From Candidatus Methanomethylophilaceae archaeon (lineage in GTDB: Archaea > Thermoplasmatota > Thermoplasmata > Methanomassiliicoccales > Methanomethylophilaceae), in NCBI GenBank assembly GCA_017540825.1, contig JAFYAH010000028.1, positions 1 to 44,587 on the forward strand: a stretch of 44,587 nucleotides of DNA, in the 5' to 3' direction. A program made the translations under genes and the position numbers. Shown here piece by piece: positions 32,421 through 41,328 of the stretch (its first letter is position 1; each line of letters starts with the position of its first letter). Below the pieces are notes generated by a model, which was not told the origin of the DNA, did no database searches, and worked only from the letters and a program-made list of their open reading frames with translations.

Positions 32421-33042
32421 CGGGGACGATCCTGTCTGCGAACTCCGCTCCGGGAACGTCGATCCTACCTCTGACCGGGAAAGGCATGGCCGATGGGTAC
32501 TCGTCCGCTATGTACCGCCACTTCTCCTCGGATACGGACAGGTCCGTGTCCATGACGCAGGTCTTGTAGAACCCCATGTCGCGGAGGTCTCCCAGGATGT
32601 CCTCTATCTCTGCCCTCCTCCCCTTTCTGCGCACCCCCATGCCGGAGACCGCATAGACAGCTGGGACGAAGCTGTCCGAGACGTCGAGTATGTCCATCAG
32701 GTCCGAGTCCGACAGAGAGGCGTGATATGGCGAGATTATGCATTCCGCGTTGCCGTTGAAGGCATCGAAGAGGTCGTCGGCGGTCTCGATGTAGGTCATC
32801 ATCCACAGGTACGCTCCTCTGACCCTCAGATGCTTCATTATCTTCTCGCAGAAGTACCTCTGGGAGAGGCTGTTCATGTCCACGACGACCATGGGCATGC
32901 GCTTCTCGTGGTCTAGCTTGCCGGCCACGTCCGACAGCGGATGCGACGGGCCGTCGGCAACGGGGACCGTCCTCCTGAAGCGCGCCTCCGATAGCGTGAT
33001 CGCAGAATCGCGATGCCTTGCGAACACTGCCGGTATGTCCAT
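32398..33042 (-). CDS. Conserved-looking hypothetical protein (214 aa)
   Basis: Start ATG 33042, with a ccaaatacc box about 25 nt upstream; a longer frame exists but would include the promoter. Alternating hydrophobic strands and helices (MPMVVVDMNS, AYLWMMTYIETADDLFDAF, ECIISPYHASLSDSDLMDIL, FVPAVYAVSGMGVRR, FYKTCVMDTDL) suggest an alpha/beta or TIM-barrel fold, perhaps distantly like HisA-type isomerases. I cannot assign a function. Confidence 0.65.
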   Translation of the reverse strand: MDIPAVFARHRDSAITLSEARFRRTVPVADGPSHPLSDVAGKLDHEKRMPMVVVDMNSLSQRYFCEKIMKHLRVRGAYLWMMTYIETADDLFDAFNGNAECIISPYHASLSDSDLMDILDVSDSFVPAVYAVSGMGVRRKGRRAEIEDILGDLRDMGFYKTCVMDTDLSVSEEKWRYIADEYPSAMPFPVRGRIDVPGAEFADRIVPVSFRSGL

Positions 33043-33180
33043 GCTGCGCCCATCCGTTAAATGGTATTTGGATGTGTTGCACGTCGTCCGTCTGATTAGA
33101 GCCAGAGAGGACAACGACGGAGGGCCGGGCGTGGTAGATTATTTATCCGTTCCAAGCAACTGTACGCACGAGGTTCGTAA

Positions 33181-33555
33181 ATGAGCAAGATATTCGTCTG
33201 TTCGAAATGCGGCACCGCCGTGGAGCTGATCTACAAAGGCGGATGCAACCCCAGCTGCTGCGGCGCCCCCATGACGCCCGTGGAGCCCAAGACCGCCGAC
33301 TTCGCCAAGGAGAAGCACGTCCCCTACATCGAGAAGACCGCCGACGGGTTCCTGGTGAAGGTCGGGAAGGAGACCGCGCACCCGATGGCCGACGACCATT
33401 ACATAGTCTACATCCAGATCTGCGCCGACGGCATGCTTATGAGGAAATACCTCAAGCCCGGAGACGCTCCCGAGGCGTTCTTCAAGACCTCCGCAGAGAA
33501 GGTCACCGCCTGGGAGTACTGCAACAAGCACGGGCTCTGGAAGTCCAGCCAGTGA
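33181..33555 (+). CDS. dfx: Desulfoferrodoxin (superoxide reductase, two-iron class)
   Basis: 124 residues. The N-terminal desulforedoxin-type iron site is Cys7, Cys10, Cys26, Cys27. The C-terminal superoxide reductase centre has EKH (Glu44-Lys45-His46), His67, His73, Cys114 and His117, all present. It reduces superoxide to peroxide without making oxygen, protecting anaerobes. A gattattta box lies about 40 nt before ATG, with GAGGT as ribosome site. Monocistronic, followed by a GC-rich hairpin. Confidence 0.96.
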   Translation: MSKIFVCSKCGTAVELIYKGGCNPSCCGAPMTPVEPKTADFAKEKHVPYIEKTADGFLVKVGKETAHPMADDHYIVYIQICADGMLMRKYLKPGDAPEAFFKTSAEKVTAWEYCNKHGLWKSSQ

Positions 33556-33561
33556 ACAATA

Positions 33562-33578
33562 CGGGGGTTCGTCCCCCG
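33562..33578 (+). terminator. Hairpin after desulfoferrodoxin
   Basis: CGGGGG-ttcgt-CCCCCG, a 6-bp GC stem starting 6 nt after the stop codon. There is no U-tract, so it may act as a 3'-end stabiliser or pause site. Confidence 0.5.
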
Positions 33579-34062
33579 CAACCCTCACCCGCTCACCGGA
33601 GAGTAGGCCAATGTCTCCGGCGGCATCCTGCTCTCCGTCCCCCGGACGATGCTTATCGGATCGCTCCCGATGTAAGGTCTGGAGCGCCCGCTCCCGAGAT
33701 GCTTTAACCTGGATTGCAAACTCCCTCACGCGCAATTGCACGTGCGAGGGGCGCAATACAGTGCATAGTAGGAAAGTGAGGCACGTCTGGAAGCCATATA
33801 TGAAGCCCTCCAGCATAGAACGGACTTCCAGGCGTATTCGTCTACCTCGAATTTGTCAGTATGAATAAAGCCTGCATTGCAGGTGTGCGCGCACGAGCGA
33901 ACCTTTGTCATATTGGGAAACATCCCGATCCGCTCATCTAAATGAACACAATAAAGACTTCGGCAAATTATATCATATCAAATCGCTTTTTAAGTGTGTT
34001 TATCCGGTGCGAATCAATCTGAAGACCAACAAGCGCACCGAACATGAAATAGAGGCATCCGG
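33579..34062. other. Non-coding gap with small palindromes and a promoter
   Basis: No convincing gene is seen. Around 33724-33755 are clustered short palindromes (GCAATTGC, GCACGTGC) inside an imperfect CCCTC/GAGGG repeat. Further on are CCTGCATTGCAGG and GTGCGCGCAC (about 33872-33895). The last 120 nt become AT-rich, and ctttttaagtg (about 33987-33998) probably is the promoter of the next gene. An undetected small RNA is possible. Confidence 0.4.
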
Positions 34063-34479
34063 ATGGACATGAAAACAGCCAACATACTTATGATCGTAGG
34101 AGGCATCGTCACGTTGGTTTCTGTGTTCCTCGTATGGGCCACGGACGCCTTCGGCGACTACACCTTATGGGGTCTGCGCGACTACTTCAATTTCAGGGAC
34201 GGATGGCTAAGGGGCATCGCCCGCATATGCATAACCATCATCTTCTTCCTCGGATTTGGTTCCATCATCGCTGGGGTACAATTACTCAAAAGGACGGACA
34301 GGCCCAGGGAGCTCTTCATCTCGGCGCTGTTCAACAGCATCACGCTGCTCGTAACCACGATCATAGTCTTGGCCGCGATCAACGATGCGCACTTCGACAT
34401 AGGATACGAAGCCTACGTCGCCTTCGCCTCATTAGCAGCAACCCTGATTGCAACGGCGATCATACACAAAGAGGCATGA
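34063..34479 (+). CDS. Small four-helix membrane protein
   Basis: 138 residues with four predicted membrane helices (about 5-26, 50-72, 85-107 and 114-134) and short loops; it ends HKEA. ATG 34063 follows AGAGG. No motif identifies a family. It is alone on the plus strand between a long non-coding gap and the 3' end of the giant-protein operon. Confidence 0.65.
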   Translation: MDMKTANILMIVGGIVTLVSVFLVWATDAFGDYTLWGLRDYFNFRDGWLRGIARICITIIFFLGFGSIIAGVQLLKRTDRPRELFISALFNSITLLVTTIIVLAAINDAHFDIGYEAYVAFASLAATLIATAIIHKEA

Positions 34480-34801
34480 GAGCATAGGGATGAGGCCCGA
34501 CCAGGCGGTGACGGCCCCGCGCCAAACCTTTTGGCATTGATTTGCGTTTTTACCATCAGCAGACCTTTCCATAATCCTGACGAGAACTTCCGTAGAATAC
34601 GATGACTGCGTTTGCCGCAAGCGTCCCTCGCTTTGATGTGTGCTCGCTTGCGCGCTAATCATATGCGCAAGATCACACATTCTAGAAAGACATGGAGCGG
34701 CCGCTCGCTCTCCTGCTCTCCCTGACAAATAAGAGCGCATCTGCTAGGAACGATCCTTTTCTGACCAGGGATTGGGCTGAATCAGGCCCTGAGCCGACCT
34801 T
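34480..34801. other. Intergenic region between convergent units
   Basis: No convincing gene. It contains the palindrome GAGCGGCCGCTC (about 34695) and, next to the giant gene's stop, an inverted repeat CAGGG...CCCTG enclosing GGGC/GCCC (about 34767-34793) that may end the minus-strand operon. Several short open frames here have no ribosome site or protein-like composition. Confidence 0.4.
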
Positions 34802-37800
34802 TCATTCCTTTAGCTTGAATCTGTCCGGCCTCCGGGACCTGAAGAGCAGCAGAAGCGCCACAAGGGCCGCTGACAAGACTATGAACACGACGGACAGAGC
34901 GAGCGCGTTCCTCTCCGCCCAGCTCCTGCTCGGCTCCTTCCCGGACTCGTCCTTCATTATGTCCAGATGGCCTATGGTCTTCTCCGTGACCTTTCCGCTC
35001 TGGTCCTCGAGACGGAAGCTGGCTCCGTCCAGCGATATGCTCAGCGACTCGCCTCTCCTGAGGTCCGCCGACACCTTCTTGACGTCTATCTCCGCGTCCG
35101 AGAACGCGTTGAACGTGCGCGTGCGAGAATCCCCGTAGACGGCAAGGGAGTCAGTCGACACGAACATGGAGGACTCCAGCCTGAAGTCGTTCTTCTTGAG
35201 GCTGGGCAGAAGCGCCGCCAGACCCTCCTCCCTGTAGTCGTATCCGTCTACGTCGACGGCGCCATGGCTGAAGGACACCACGGACCCGGCGCAGTCCGCC
35301 TGGAGCTGGAGGTCGTAGTAGCTGAAATCCAGCTTCCACGGCATGAGCAGCCTTGCGGAGAAGCCCACTTCCTTCCCGTACTCCATCTCGAACGACCCGG
35401 ATACGTCCTCGGTTCTGAAAGCCAGGTCCATGACCCCGTCCGGTTCCTTCACCAGGGACCTGTTCGCTATCGCGACCGAGTGCCCTATGGAGGAGACGCT
35501 CCCGGATAGGGACACCGTGTCCCTGTATTGCGAATAGCCCATGGAAAGCGCCACCGTCATGTACCTCGGCGAGCCGTCCGAGAGCCTCTCGCTGACTACC
35601 GAGAAGGTGTCCTGACCGCCGTCGTAGCGCAGATCGAGCCATTCGTTGGAAAGGCGAATCTCGGATCTGGCCTCGGATGTGAACGCGACCCCGCGCGTTA
35701 TGGCGTCAATGCATTCGGACAGCGACCCGTCTGAAGCCACGAAGACCTCCGACGACCCGCAGCTGATCGACGCGACACCGTCCTTGAACGGCATCGAGCC
35801 GTCCAGGCGTCCGAACCCCATCGTTATCATGTTCTTGCCGCTGGGAGCCTTCTCGATCGATACCTGCAGGTCCTCGAACACGGACTCCTCCACCAGGTCG
35901 CCCTCGAAATCCATGTCGGCATAGGACGCTCCGATGCGAATCATGTCGCTGCAATCGAGAATCTGCTGCAGAGTAGGCTTCTCCCCGCCGGAGACCACCC
36001 TCTCCACGAAATCAAGATTTAGGCCTCTAGTATCCAAATACAGGTCGTCCAGGACGGCCGCGGACTGCTCCGCTCCGTATGCGCGCAGCTCGGTCCTGAA
36101 TCCTTCGGAGCCAAGGGAACCCCGGATGGTCGTAGAATCCCCAGAGCAGTCTATCGCGAAGGACATGACGATGCTTCCGCCCTCTCCAGCCCTCGGACGG
36201 GAAGACACCTTCAGAGACCCGGCCTGGCCTGTCCTCTCGGCCTCGAACCCGCCGCAGGACGCATCGACGCTCACATGGGCCCCTTCCTCGAGCTGCAGCC
36301 CATGGAAAAGCATGTCCAAGGTGTCCGAGAAGCTGGCATCCGATGCGAAGGACGCCTCCGTCTCCCGAACGGAAAGGCGCAGGCTCCCGCCATCCTGCAG
36401 CGCCGATGCGGAAAGGCTGCCCGTTCTCAAATATGCGACGTTCTGGCCTGCTGCGTTCTTGCGCATCTCGAAACGGGCTTCATCCATCTCGGCCTCGATG
36501 CCGTCCATGGCGACGTCGGCTCTGGAGGAAGCGAAGCGAAGAGAGTCGCAGCCATCGAGTATGTCCGCCAAACCCGGGCTGCCATCCTTCTCGAAGGAGT
36601 TGCGGAGTGACGACAGGTCGAGGCCCGAGACCCCTATGCCGGGATCGATGACGGACGCCCTCATCCCTTCTGCGACAACGAGGATGTCCGCCGAATAGCC
36701 GACCGCATCAATATCCAAATCAATGAGCGCCGAGGAGGCCTCCGAGCCTCCATGCATCGCCATGACAAGCGACATTGACGAAGACGACGAAGAGGGCGAC
36801 AGCGAGAACGACATCTCGTTTCCGGAATGCTCCGCGGCAGCGCCCGACAGAGTGCCCTTCAGCGACGCCTCCGCATCCGGATCCAGGCCGCCGCAGGCCG
36901 CATCCATCAGAATAGACAGAGGGACGCTCGAGTCCAGCGACAGGTCCATGGCAGAAGCGCTTGCGACCGTGCGGCTGCCTCCGGCCTCGAAGGATGCAGA
37001 TGCCGTCCCGGAACGGAGCGAAGCCGCATGCCTCGCTTTGCCCCATGTACTGACCGACAGGGACTCGAAGCCGGCTTCATAGCCTTCGCCCGATGACAGA
37101 CGCAAAGACGCTGCGTCGATTCCCGCCCACTCGACATCGTCCAGTATGCTCAGGTAGTCGGGATCGGAACCGGCTAGGACCTCCGCCAGCCTCTCCACGT
37201 CCAGGCCCTCGACGTCTATCGCAGGCCCCGACAGGATGATGTCGACGTCATCCGAGGGTATGCGGACTGAGACCGAATGACCAGGGGCGTCCAAAGAGAG
37301 GCCCATAGCCGTCGCAGAAGACCCCCTGCTGCGCTCGAACGAGAGGTCCAGGGAGGCTACGGACGAAACATGCTCGGCCGTGGCGGAGAGGCTCGCTCCG
37401 CTGCCAGAGTATCCGATCTGCATGCCGGCCAGGGTGCCTGTCAGAGACGCTCTTGCCCCTTCGTCCATTCCGTCTTCCGCGGCACGAGCCAAATCGGAGA
37501 ACGTGACGCTAGACTCCAGGAAGAGGCTGACAGCAGACGCGTCGAGGTCCAGACGCCCTCTTTCAGAAACGGACAAGACCTTCGCCTGTCCTGAGACCAA
37601 GGATGCGCTATGCGCCTCGAGGCCCCATGTCCTGACAGAGAGCGAGCCCAGAGCCGCATCGAACGCCCCGCCGCTTGCGGTCGCATGGGCCGACGAAGCG
37701 GAGAGGCTGGAGCCGAGCGAGCCGTCCAGGATGTCTAGGATCCCCAGAGACCCTTCATGGAAGCGAATGCTGAGCAGCCTGCCCATGTCAGCTCTGAACA

Positions 37801-39688
37801 GAGCCGCATCGAGGTCCGAGGCGATCACTCTCGCGGATGCTCCTTCTCCGGGATCCGTGACATCGGCCGATACCGTGAAGCCGATCGCCGACAGCCTGCC
37901 GTCGAGGAAAAGCCTGTTCTCGGACTGCCTTTCAATCGAGATGAACAGGATTATGTTGGATGACGCGGCGCCGGAGCGCTCCGTCTCGAGGCGGATGCCC
38001 TTGGAGACGTCCGAATAGCGGACGCCGATGCTGTCGAACCTCGCTTCCAGGCTAATGGAGGACCAGTCCCCGCTGAGCAGCCAATCCTCCGGGGACCTAT
38101 AAACGCCTGCAACGGAGCCGTCGGCGGTCAGGAACAGCGCGGTCCTTCCCATTTCCAGATCCATGTATTCGCCATGCAGCGACAGCGCTCCGGAGATCCT
38201 GTCGAACGCGACGGCTGCAGTATAGCGGCCCATCCCGTCCTTGGAAAGGATGACCTCCAGCCCTTCTGCGCCGATCTCGCGGCCGTCGAAGTATGCTGCG
38301 TGGGCGGCCGACAGGCGGATCTTCTGGCATATGTCCATAACCTGCTGAGGGCCGATAGATCCAGTCCTGGAATAGATCGACATCAGGCTCCTGACGTCTA
38401 GGCCGTCGATCTCCAGACGAAGCCCGTCGGCCGACGCCTGACGTATGGAACCGTCCTGGGACGTCATCTTGAACTTCAAAGACGGGATGCTGATCTCGAC
38501 GTCTGCAGTCAATGACGTGCTCATCCCGATGGAATCGACATAAAGCCTGGCGGCATCGATCTCGTACGACGTGCCGCCTTCGTTCCATCTGGCCACGAAG
38601 CGAAGGCAGGGCGGCGCGTCCCTCGAAATGACGGCGCTCAGCCTGGTGAGGTCCTTCCTCGTCCCCTCTGTTAAGTCCTCAAAGGTCGCAGATGCTGCGG
38701 TGACGCTGAGCCTCTGGAGGAGGTCCGACAACTGCGCCTCGCCGCCGTAGACAAGCGCCGCTACGAGCCTTGCGAGAGCCTTCATATCCAGGTCGGCCTC
38801 CCACCGGATGTCCTTGACGGATCCGCGCTCTTCGAGGACTCCGTCGCGAAGCCTCTCCGAGGTCACCGAGTCAATGGACGAGCCGATGCACAGGACCAGG
38901 TCTTCGCCGAGATCTGCGTCGATCCTGCCGATGCCGGAGATGAACAGAACGTCCGTGGCTCCGCTTTCCTCGTAGCGCGTCTCCACGATGACGTCCCTGA
39001 TATTGGCGGACTTCAGATATACGGGGGCTTCGCCGGCTTCTGCCGACACGGCTATGGTGAAGGCGTCGTCCTTGTCTCTGGAGAGGAGCCTGACGGCTTC
39101 GGTGCCGACCGTCTCCTTCCCGTCACGCCTATCCGACTCCAGGACGACGTCCGAGAACCCTGCTGTGATCTCGGCCCCTCCCGGAACGATCCTCTGGACC
39201 AGCTTGGGGTCGTTCACGGTCAGGCGCGCGTCTCCCCATTCGGCATGCACGCCGCGGTCCCAGCCTCCGGGAGCGTACCTGATCTCGGCGCGTCCTCCTG
39301 CGACGTCCAAGTCGGCGACTATGCTCCCGCTGAACGTGTAGGTCACATCCATGTCGAACGGGGGGAGAACGGCAGAGTTGACCACGAGGGCCGTGCCGGC
39401 TCCCAGCTTCACGTGCCCGCCGGAGCTGGATATGCTGAACGAGCCGAGCACGACTACTCTGGATCCTGGGCCTACGGACAGGCTGTAGGACGACATGTCT
39501 ATGGAAGAGTCCCCGAGGATCGCTATGACGGAGCCTTCCCCGAACTCCACGTCCCGGTCGAGCCTGACGTCGCCGTCCACCACTATAGCCCCTTCCTCGA
39601 TCCCTGACTCAGCGCAGGCGGATGGCATGAGCGCCACGGCCGATGCGACGGCAAGAAGAAGCACGAGCACGGCCATAGTCCTGTTCAT
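34802..39688 (-). CDS. Giant (1,628 aa) secreted, C-terminally membrane-anchored repeat protein
   Basis: Signal peptide 1-27 (MNRTMAVLVLLLAVASAVAL, cleaved near ACA/ES). Residues 30-130 are beta-rich, with polymer-forming-like strands. A repeating domain then recurs about every 195-200 residues from 430 to 1480, with a shorter unit near 300. Each unit opens with GLD(V/L)xxL, then an L.DILD helix near residues 450, 650, 846, 1040 and 1240. SLSVRTWG (682) and SLSVSTWG (876) show the register. A membrane helix (about 1595-1616) and a basic tail (RSRRPDRFKLKE) end the protein. The start overlaps the MFS stop (ATGA) after AAGGAGGAAG. The repeats vaguely recall AsmA/DUF945-type beta-rich proteins. 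Likely surface scaffold, adhesin or transport partner of the MFS protein. Confidence 0.85.
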   Translation of the reverse strand: MNRTMAVLVLLLAVASAVALMPSACAESGIEEGAIVVDGDVRLDRDVEFGEGSVIAILGDSSIDMSSYSLSVGPGSRVVVLGSFSISSSGGHVKLGAGTALVVNSAVLPPFDMDVTYTFSGSIVADLDVAGGRAEIRYAPGGWDRGVHAEWGDARLTVNDPKLVQRIVPGGAEITAGFSDVVLESDRRDGKETVGTEAVRLLSRDKDDAFTIAVSAEAGEAPVYLKSANIRDVIVETRYEESGATDVLFISGIGRIDADLGEDLVLCIGSSIDSVTSERLRDGVLEERGSVKDIRWEADLDMKALARLVAALVYGGEAQLSDLLQRLSVTAASATFEDLTEGTRKDLTRLSAVISRDAPPCLRFVARWNEGGTSYEIDAARLYVDSIGMSTSLTADVEISIPSLKFKMTSQDGSIRQASADGLRLEIDGLDVRSLMSIYSRTGSIGPQQVMDICQKIRLSAAHAAYFDGREIGAEGLEVILSKDGMGRYTAAVAFDRISGALSLHGEYMDLEMGRTALFLTADGSVAGVYRSPEDWLLSGDWSSISLEARFDSIGVRYSDVSKGIRLETERSGAASSNIILFISIERQSENRLFLDGRLSAIGFTVSADVTDPGEGASARVIASDLDAALFRADMGRLLSIRFHEGSLGILDILDGSLGSSLSASSAHATASGGAFDAALGSLSVRTWGLEAHSASLVSGQAKVLSVSERGRLDLDASAVSLFLESSVTFSDLARAAEDGMDEGARASLTGTLAGMQIGYSGSGASLSATAEHVSSVASLDLSFERSRGSSATAMGLSLDAPGHSVSVRIPSDDVDIILSGPAIDVEGLDVERLAEVLAGSDPDYLSILDDVEWAGIDAASLRLSSGEGYEAGFESLSVSTWGKARHAASLRSGTASASFEAGGSRTVASASAMDLSLDSSVPLSILMDAACGGLDPDAEASLKGTLSGAAAEHSGNEMSFSLSPSSSSSSMSLVMAMHGGSEASSALIDLDIDAVGYSADILVVAEGMRASVIDPGIGVSGLDLSSLRNSFEKDGSPGLADILDGCDSLRFASSRADVAMDGIEAEMDEARFEMRKNAAGQNVAYLRTGSLSASALQDGGSLRLSVRETEASFASDASFSDTLDMLFHGLQLEEGAHVSVDASCGGFEAERTGQAGSLKVSSRPRAGEGGSIVMSFAIDCSGDSTTIRGSLGSEGFRTELRAYGAEQSAAVLDDLYLDTRGLNLDFVERVVSGGEKPTLQQILDCSDMIRIGASYADMDFEGDLVEESVFEDLQVSIEKAPSGKNMITMGFGRLDGSMPFKDGVASISCGSSEVFVASDGSLSECIDAITRGVAFTSEARSEIRLSNEWLDLRYDGGQDTFSVVSERLSDGSPRYMTVALSMGYSQYRDTVSLSGSVSSIGHSVAIANRSLVKEPDGVMDLAFRTEDVSGSFEMEYGKEVGFSARLLMPWKLDFSYYDLQLQADCAGSVVSFSHGAVDVDGYDYREEGLAALLPSLKKNDFRLESSMFVSTDSLAVYGDSRTRTFNAFSDAEIDVKKVSADLRRGESLSISLDGASFRLEDQSGKVTEKTIGHLDIMKDESGKEPSRSWAERNALALSVVFIVLSAALVALLLLFRSRRPDRFKLKE

Positions 39689-41199
39689 AGCGTCTTCCTC
39701 CTTCCGACCAAAGCGATCGTGACAGGGACCGAGACCGCCACGAACAGGACCGCGCCGTACATCAGGCCTTGCGCCACCCCCTCCGCGTACACCCTCGCGA
39801 TCTCGTCGGTGAGCCCGGGCAGCATCATGAGCAGGTCCCTCAGCGGGGTGATGAGCAGGTTGGCCAAGGTCCCGTCGGTGGGGAGCTGGATGGAGAATAT
39901 GGAGTTCCAATGATCGACCGCCTGGCTGATCCCCTCGGTCATGCGCATGTCTATCACGTACTGGTAAAGGTTGTACCCGAGCCACAGGGCCGCGGTGCGT
40001 ATGAGTATGGCGAACCCCATGAATGCGCCGTTGTTGTCCCCCGTGGTCCTGTTCTGTATGGTGCCGTTCAGCATCGACACGAGGCACCCGTTGGCGAGGC
40101 CTAGGAGGAACAGGTGGACCCCCAGCATGAAGGAGGGGTCGTCCGCCCTCACCAGGTACATGGATAGCAATGCTATCGGGGACAGGACCGCGCTGAGGAG
40201 CAGCCAGGGCAGATGCCCGGTGCGGTCTATCGTCTTGGAGATGGTGATCGCGGTCACGGCCGCGCCCAGCACCAGCACGACGAAGTACGGGGCCGCGTCC
40301 AGGACGGACATCTGGTACGTGAAGAACGCTATCTTCAGGATGGCGCTGACGGCCGCCATGTCCACCGCCCCGAGCAGGACGATGAATATCATGCAGGCTA
40401 TCACAAGCTTCCTGTCGTACACCTTGCGCTGCAGCACCGAGTCCGGGTTCATCACCTCCGCGGCCACGAAAGCCAGGAACAGCATTAAGAGGAACGAGGC
40501 TCCCATAAGGCCTTCCGCGCTGAGGATGTCCCAGTCCAGATACAGCTTCTCCAGGAACAGCACGAACGCGCCGGACCAGACGGCCAGCGTTATCGCGCCG
40601 GGGAGGTCGGCCTTCCTGCCGCTCGGCTCCCCGCTTGATAGCACGCGGAGGCAGGGATACAGCACGATCGCCTGCAGCACGGCCATGGACCAGAACGTGA
40701 GAGGCCATCCCAGGCCGTCCACTACGGCTTTCCCGAGGAACACCCCGACCAGCATGCCCAGCCCGAACCCAAGGGACATTATCCCGTTGGCCATGTAGCG
40801 GAGCTTCCGGTCCTCCACGTCGTAGAATATCTGCGCGATGCAGGCCACTATCACTATGCCGGTCCCGAACCCCTGCACCGCCCTCGACGCCAGGAACATG
40901 TCCATTCCCGAAGACACGGCGCATCCCACCGTTCCTACGAGGAACGCGACGGAGCCGACCAGGAACGGGTTCTTCCTCCCGTACCTGTCGATCACGGACG
41001 CGCAGAGCGCCATGGACGAGCATTCCCCCGCGACGAAGACCGGGAAGGTCCATGCGTAGCCCTCGCTCGGGAACGCGTTGAGGTCTATCATCAGATCGAG
41101 CGAAAGTATCTGGGTGAAGGCTGCGGGGACGCACACCACGAACGTGCTGAATGACAGCAGGCACAGCCCCGGGAGCTTCTTTCTCATCATGTCGTCCAT
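39685..41199 (-). CDS. MFS transporter, 14-TM DHA2-like
   Basis: 504 residues with about 14 hydrophobic segments. Motif A-like DRYGRKNPF lies after helix 2, and motif C-like LGFGLGMLVGVFLG in helix 5 is typical of drug/H+ antiporters. It probably exports an amphipathic compound. The extracellular loop near the C-terminus (about 415-470) is unusually long. ATG 41199 is preferred over GTG 41208; cttta-tag TATA DNA lies about 40 nt upstream. Its stop overlaps the start of the giant surface protein, so both are made from one mRNA. Confidence 0.9.
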   Translation of the reverse strand: MDDMMRKKLPGLCLLSFSTFVVCVPAAFTQILSLDLMIDLNAFPSEGYAWTFPVFVAGECSSMALCASVIDRYGRKNPFLVGSVAFLVGTVGCAVSSGMDMFLASRAVQGFGTGIVIVACIAQIFYDVEDRKLRYMANGIMSLGFGLGMLVGVFLGKAVVDGLGWPLTFWSMAVLQAIVLYPCLRVLSSGEPSGRKADLPGAITLAVWSGAFVLFLEKLYLDWDILSAEGLMGASFLLMLFLAFVAAEVMNPDSVLQRKVYDRKLVIACMIFIVLLGAVDMAAVSAILKIAFFTYQMSVLDAAPYFVVLVLGAAVTAITISKTIDRTGHLPWLLLSAVLSPIALLSMYLVRADDPSFMLGVHLFLLGLANGCLVSMLNGTIQNRTTGDNNGAFMGFAILIRTAALWLGYNLYQYVIDMRMTEGISQAVDHWNSIFSIQLPTDGTLANLLITPLRDLLMMLPGLTDEIARVYAEGVAQGLMYGAVLFVAVSVPVTIALVGRRKTL

Positions 41200-41328
41200 G
41201 GTCCGCACTACCGATGATGTATGGACGCAGGAAGGCTATAAAGCGATGGCCAAGAAAGGGCCTTTCGATGTGTAAGAAACAAGATAAAAGGGGTTTGGAG
41301 GGCCGGAAACGAGTCCGACCCGTTTCGG

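Noticed and set aside
33726-33923. 65-aa Cys-containing frame on the minus strand
   Set aside because: No ribosome site, no promoter at the right distance, and it overlies palindromic DNA; not convincing.
34432-34740. 102-aa minus-strand frame in the intergenic region
   Set aside because: It overlaps the end of the membrane protein gene and has no ribosome site or protein-like pattern.
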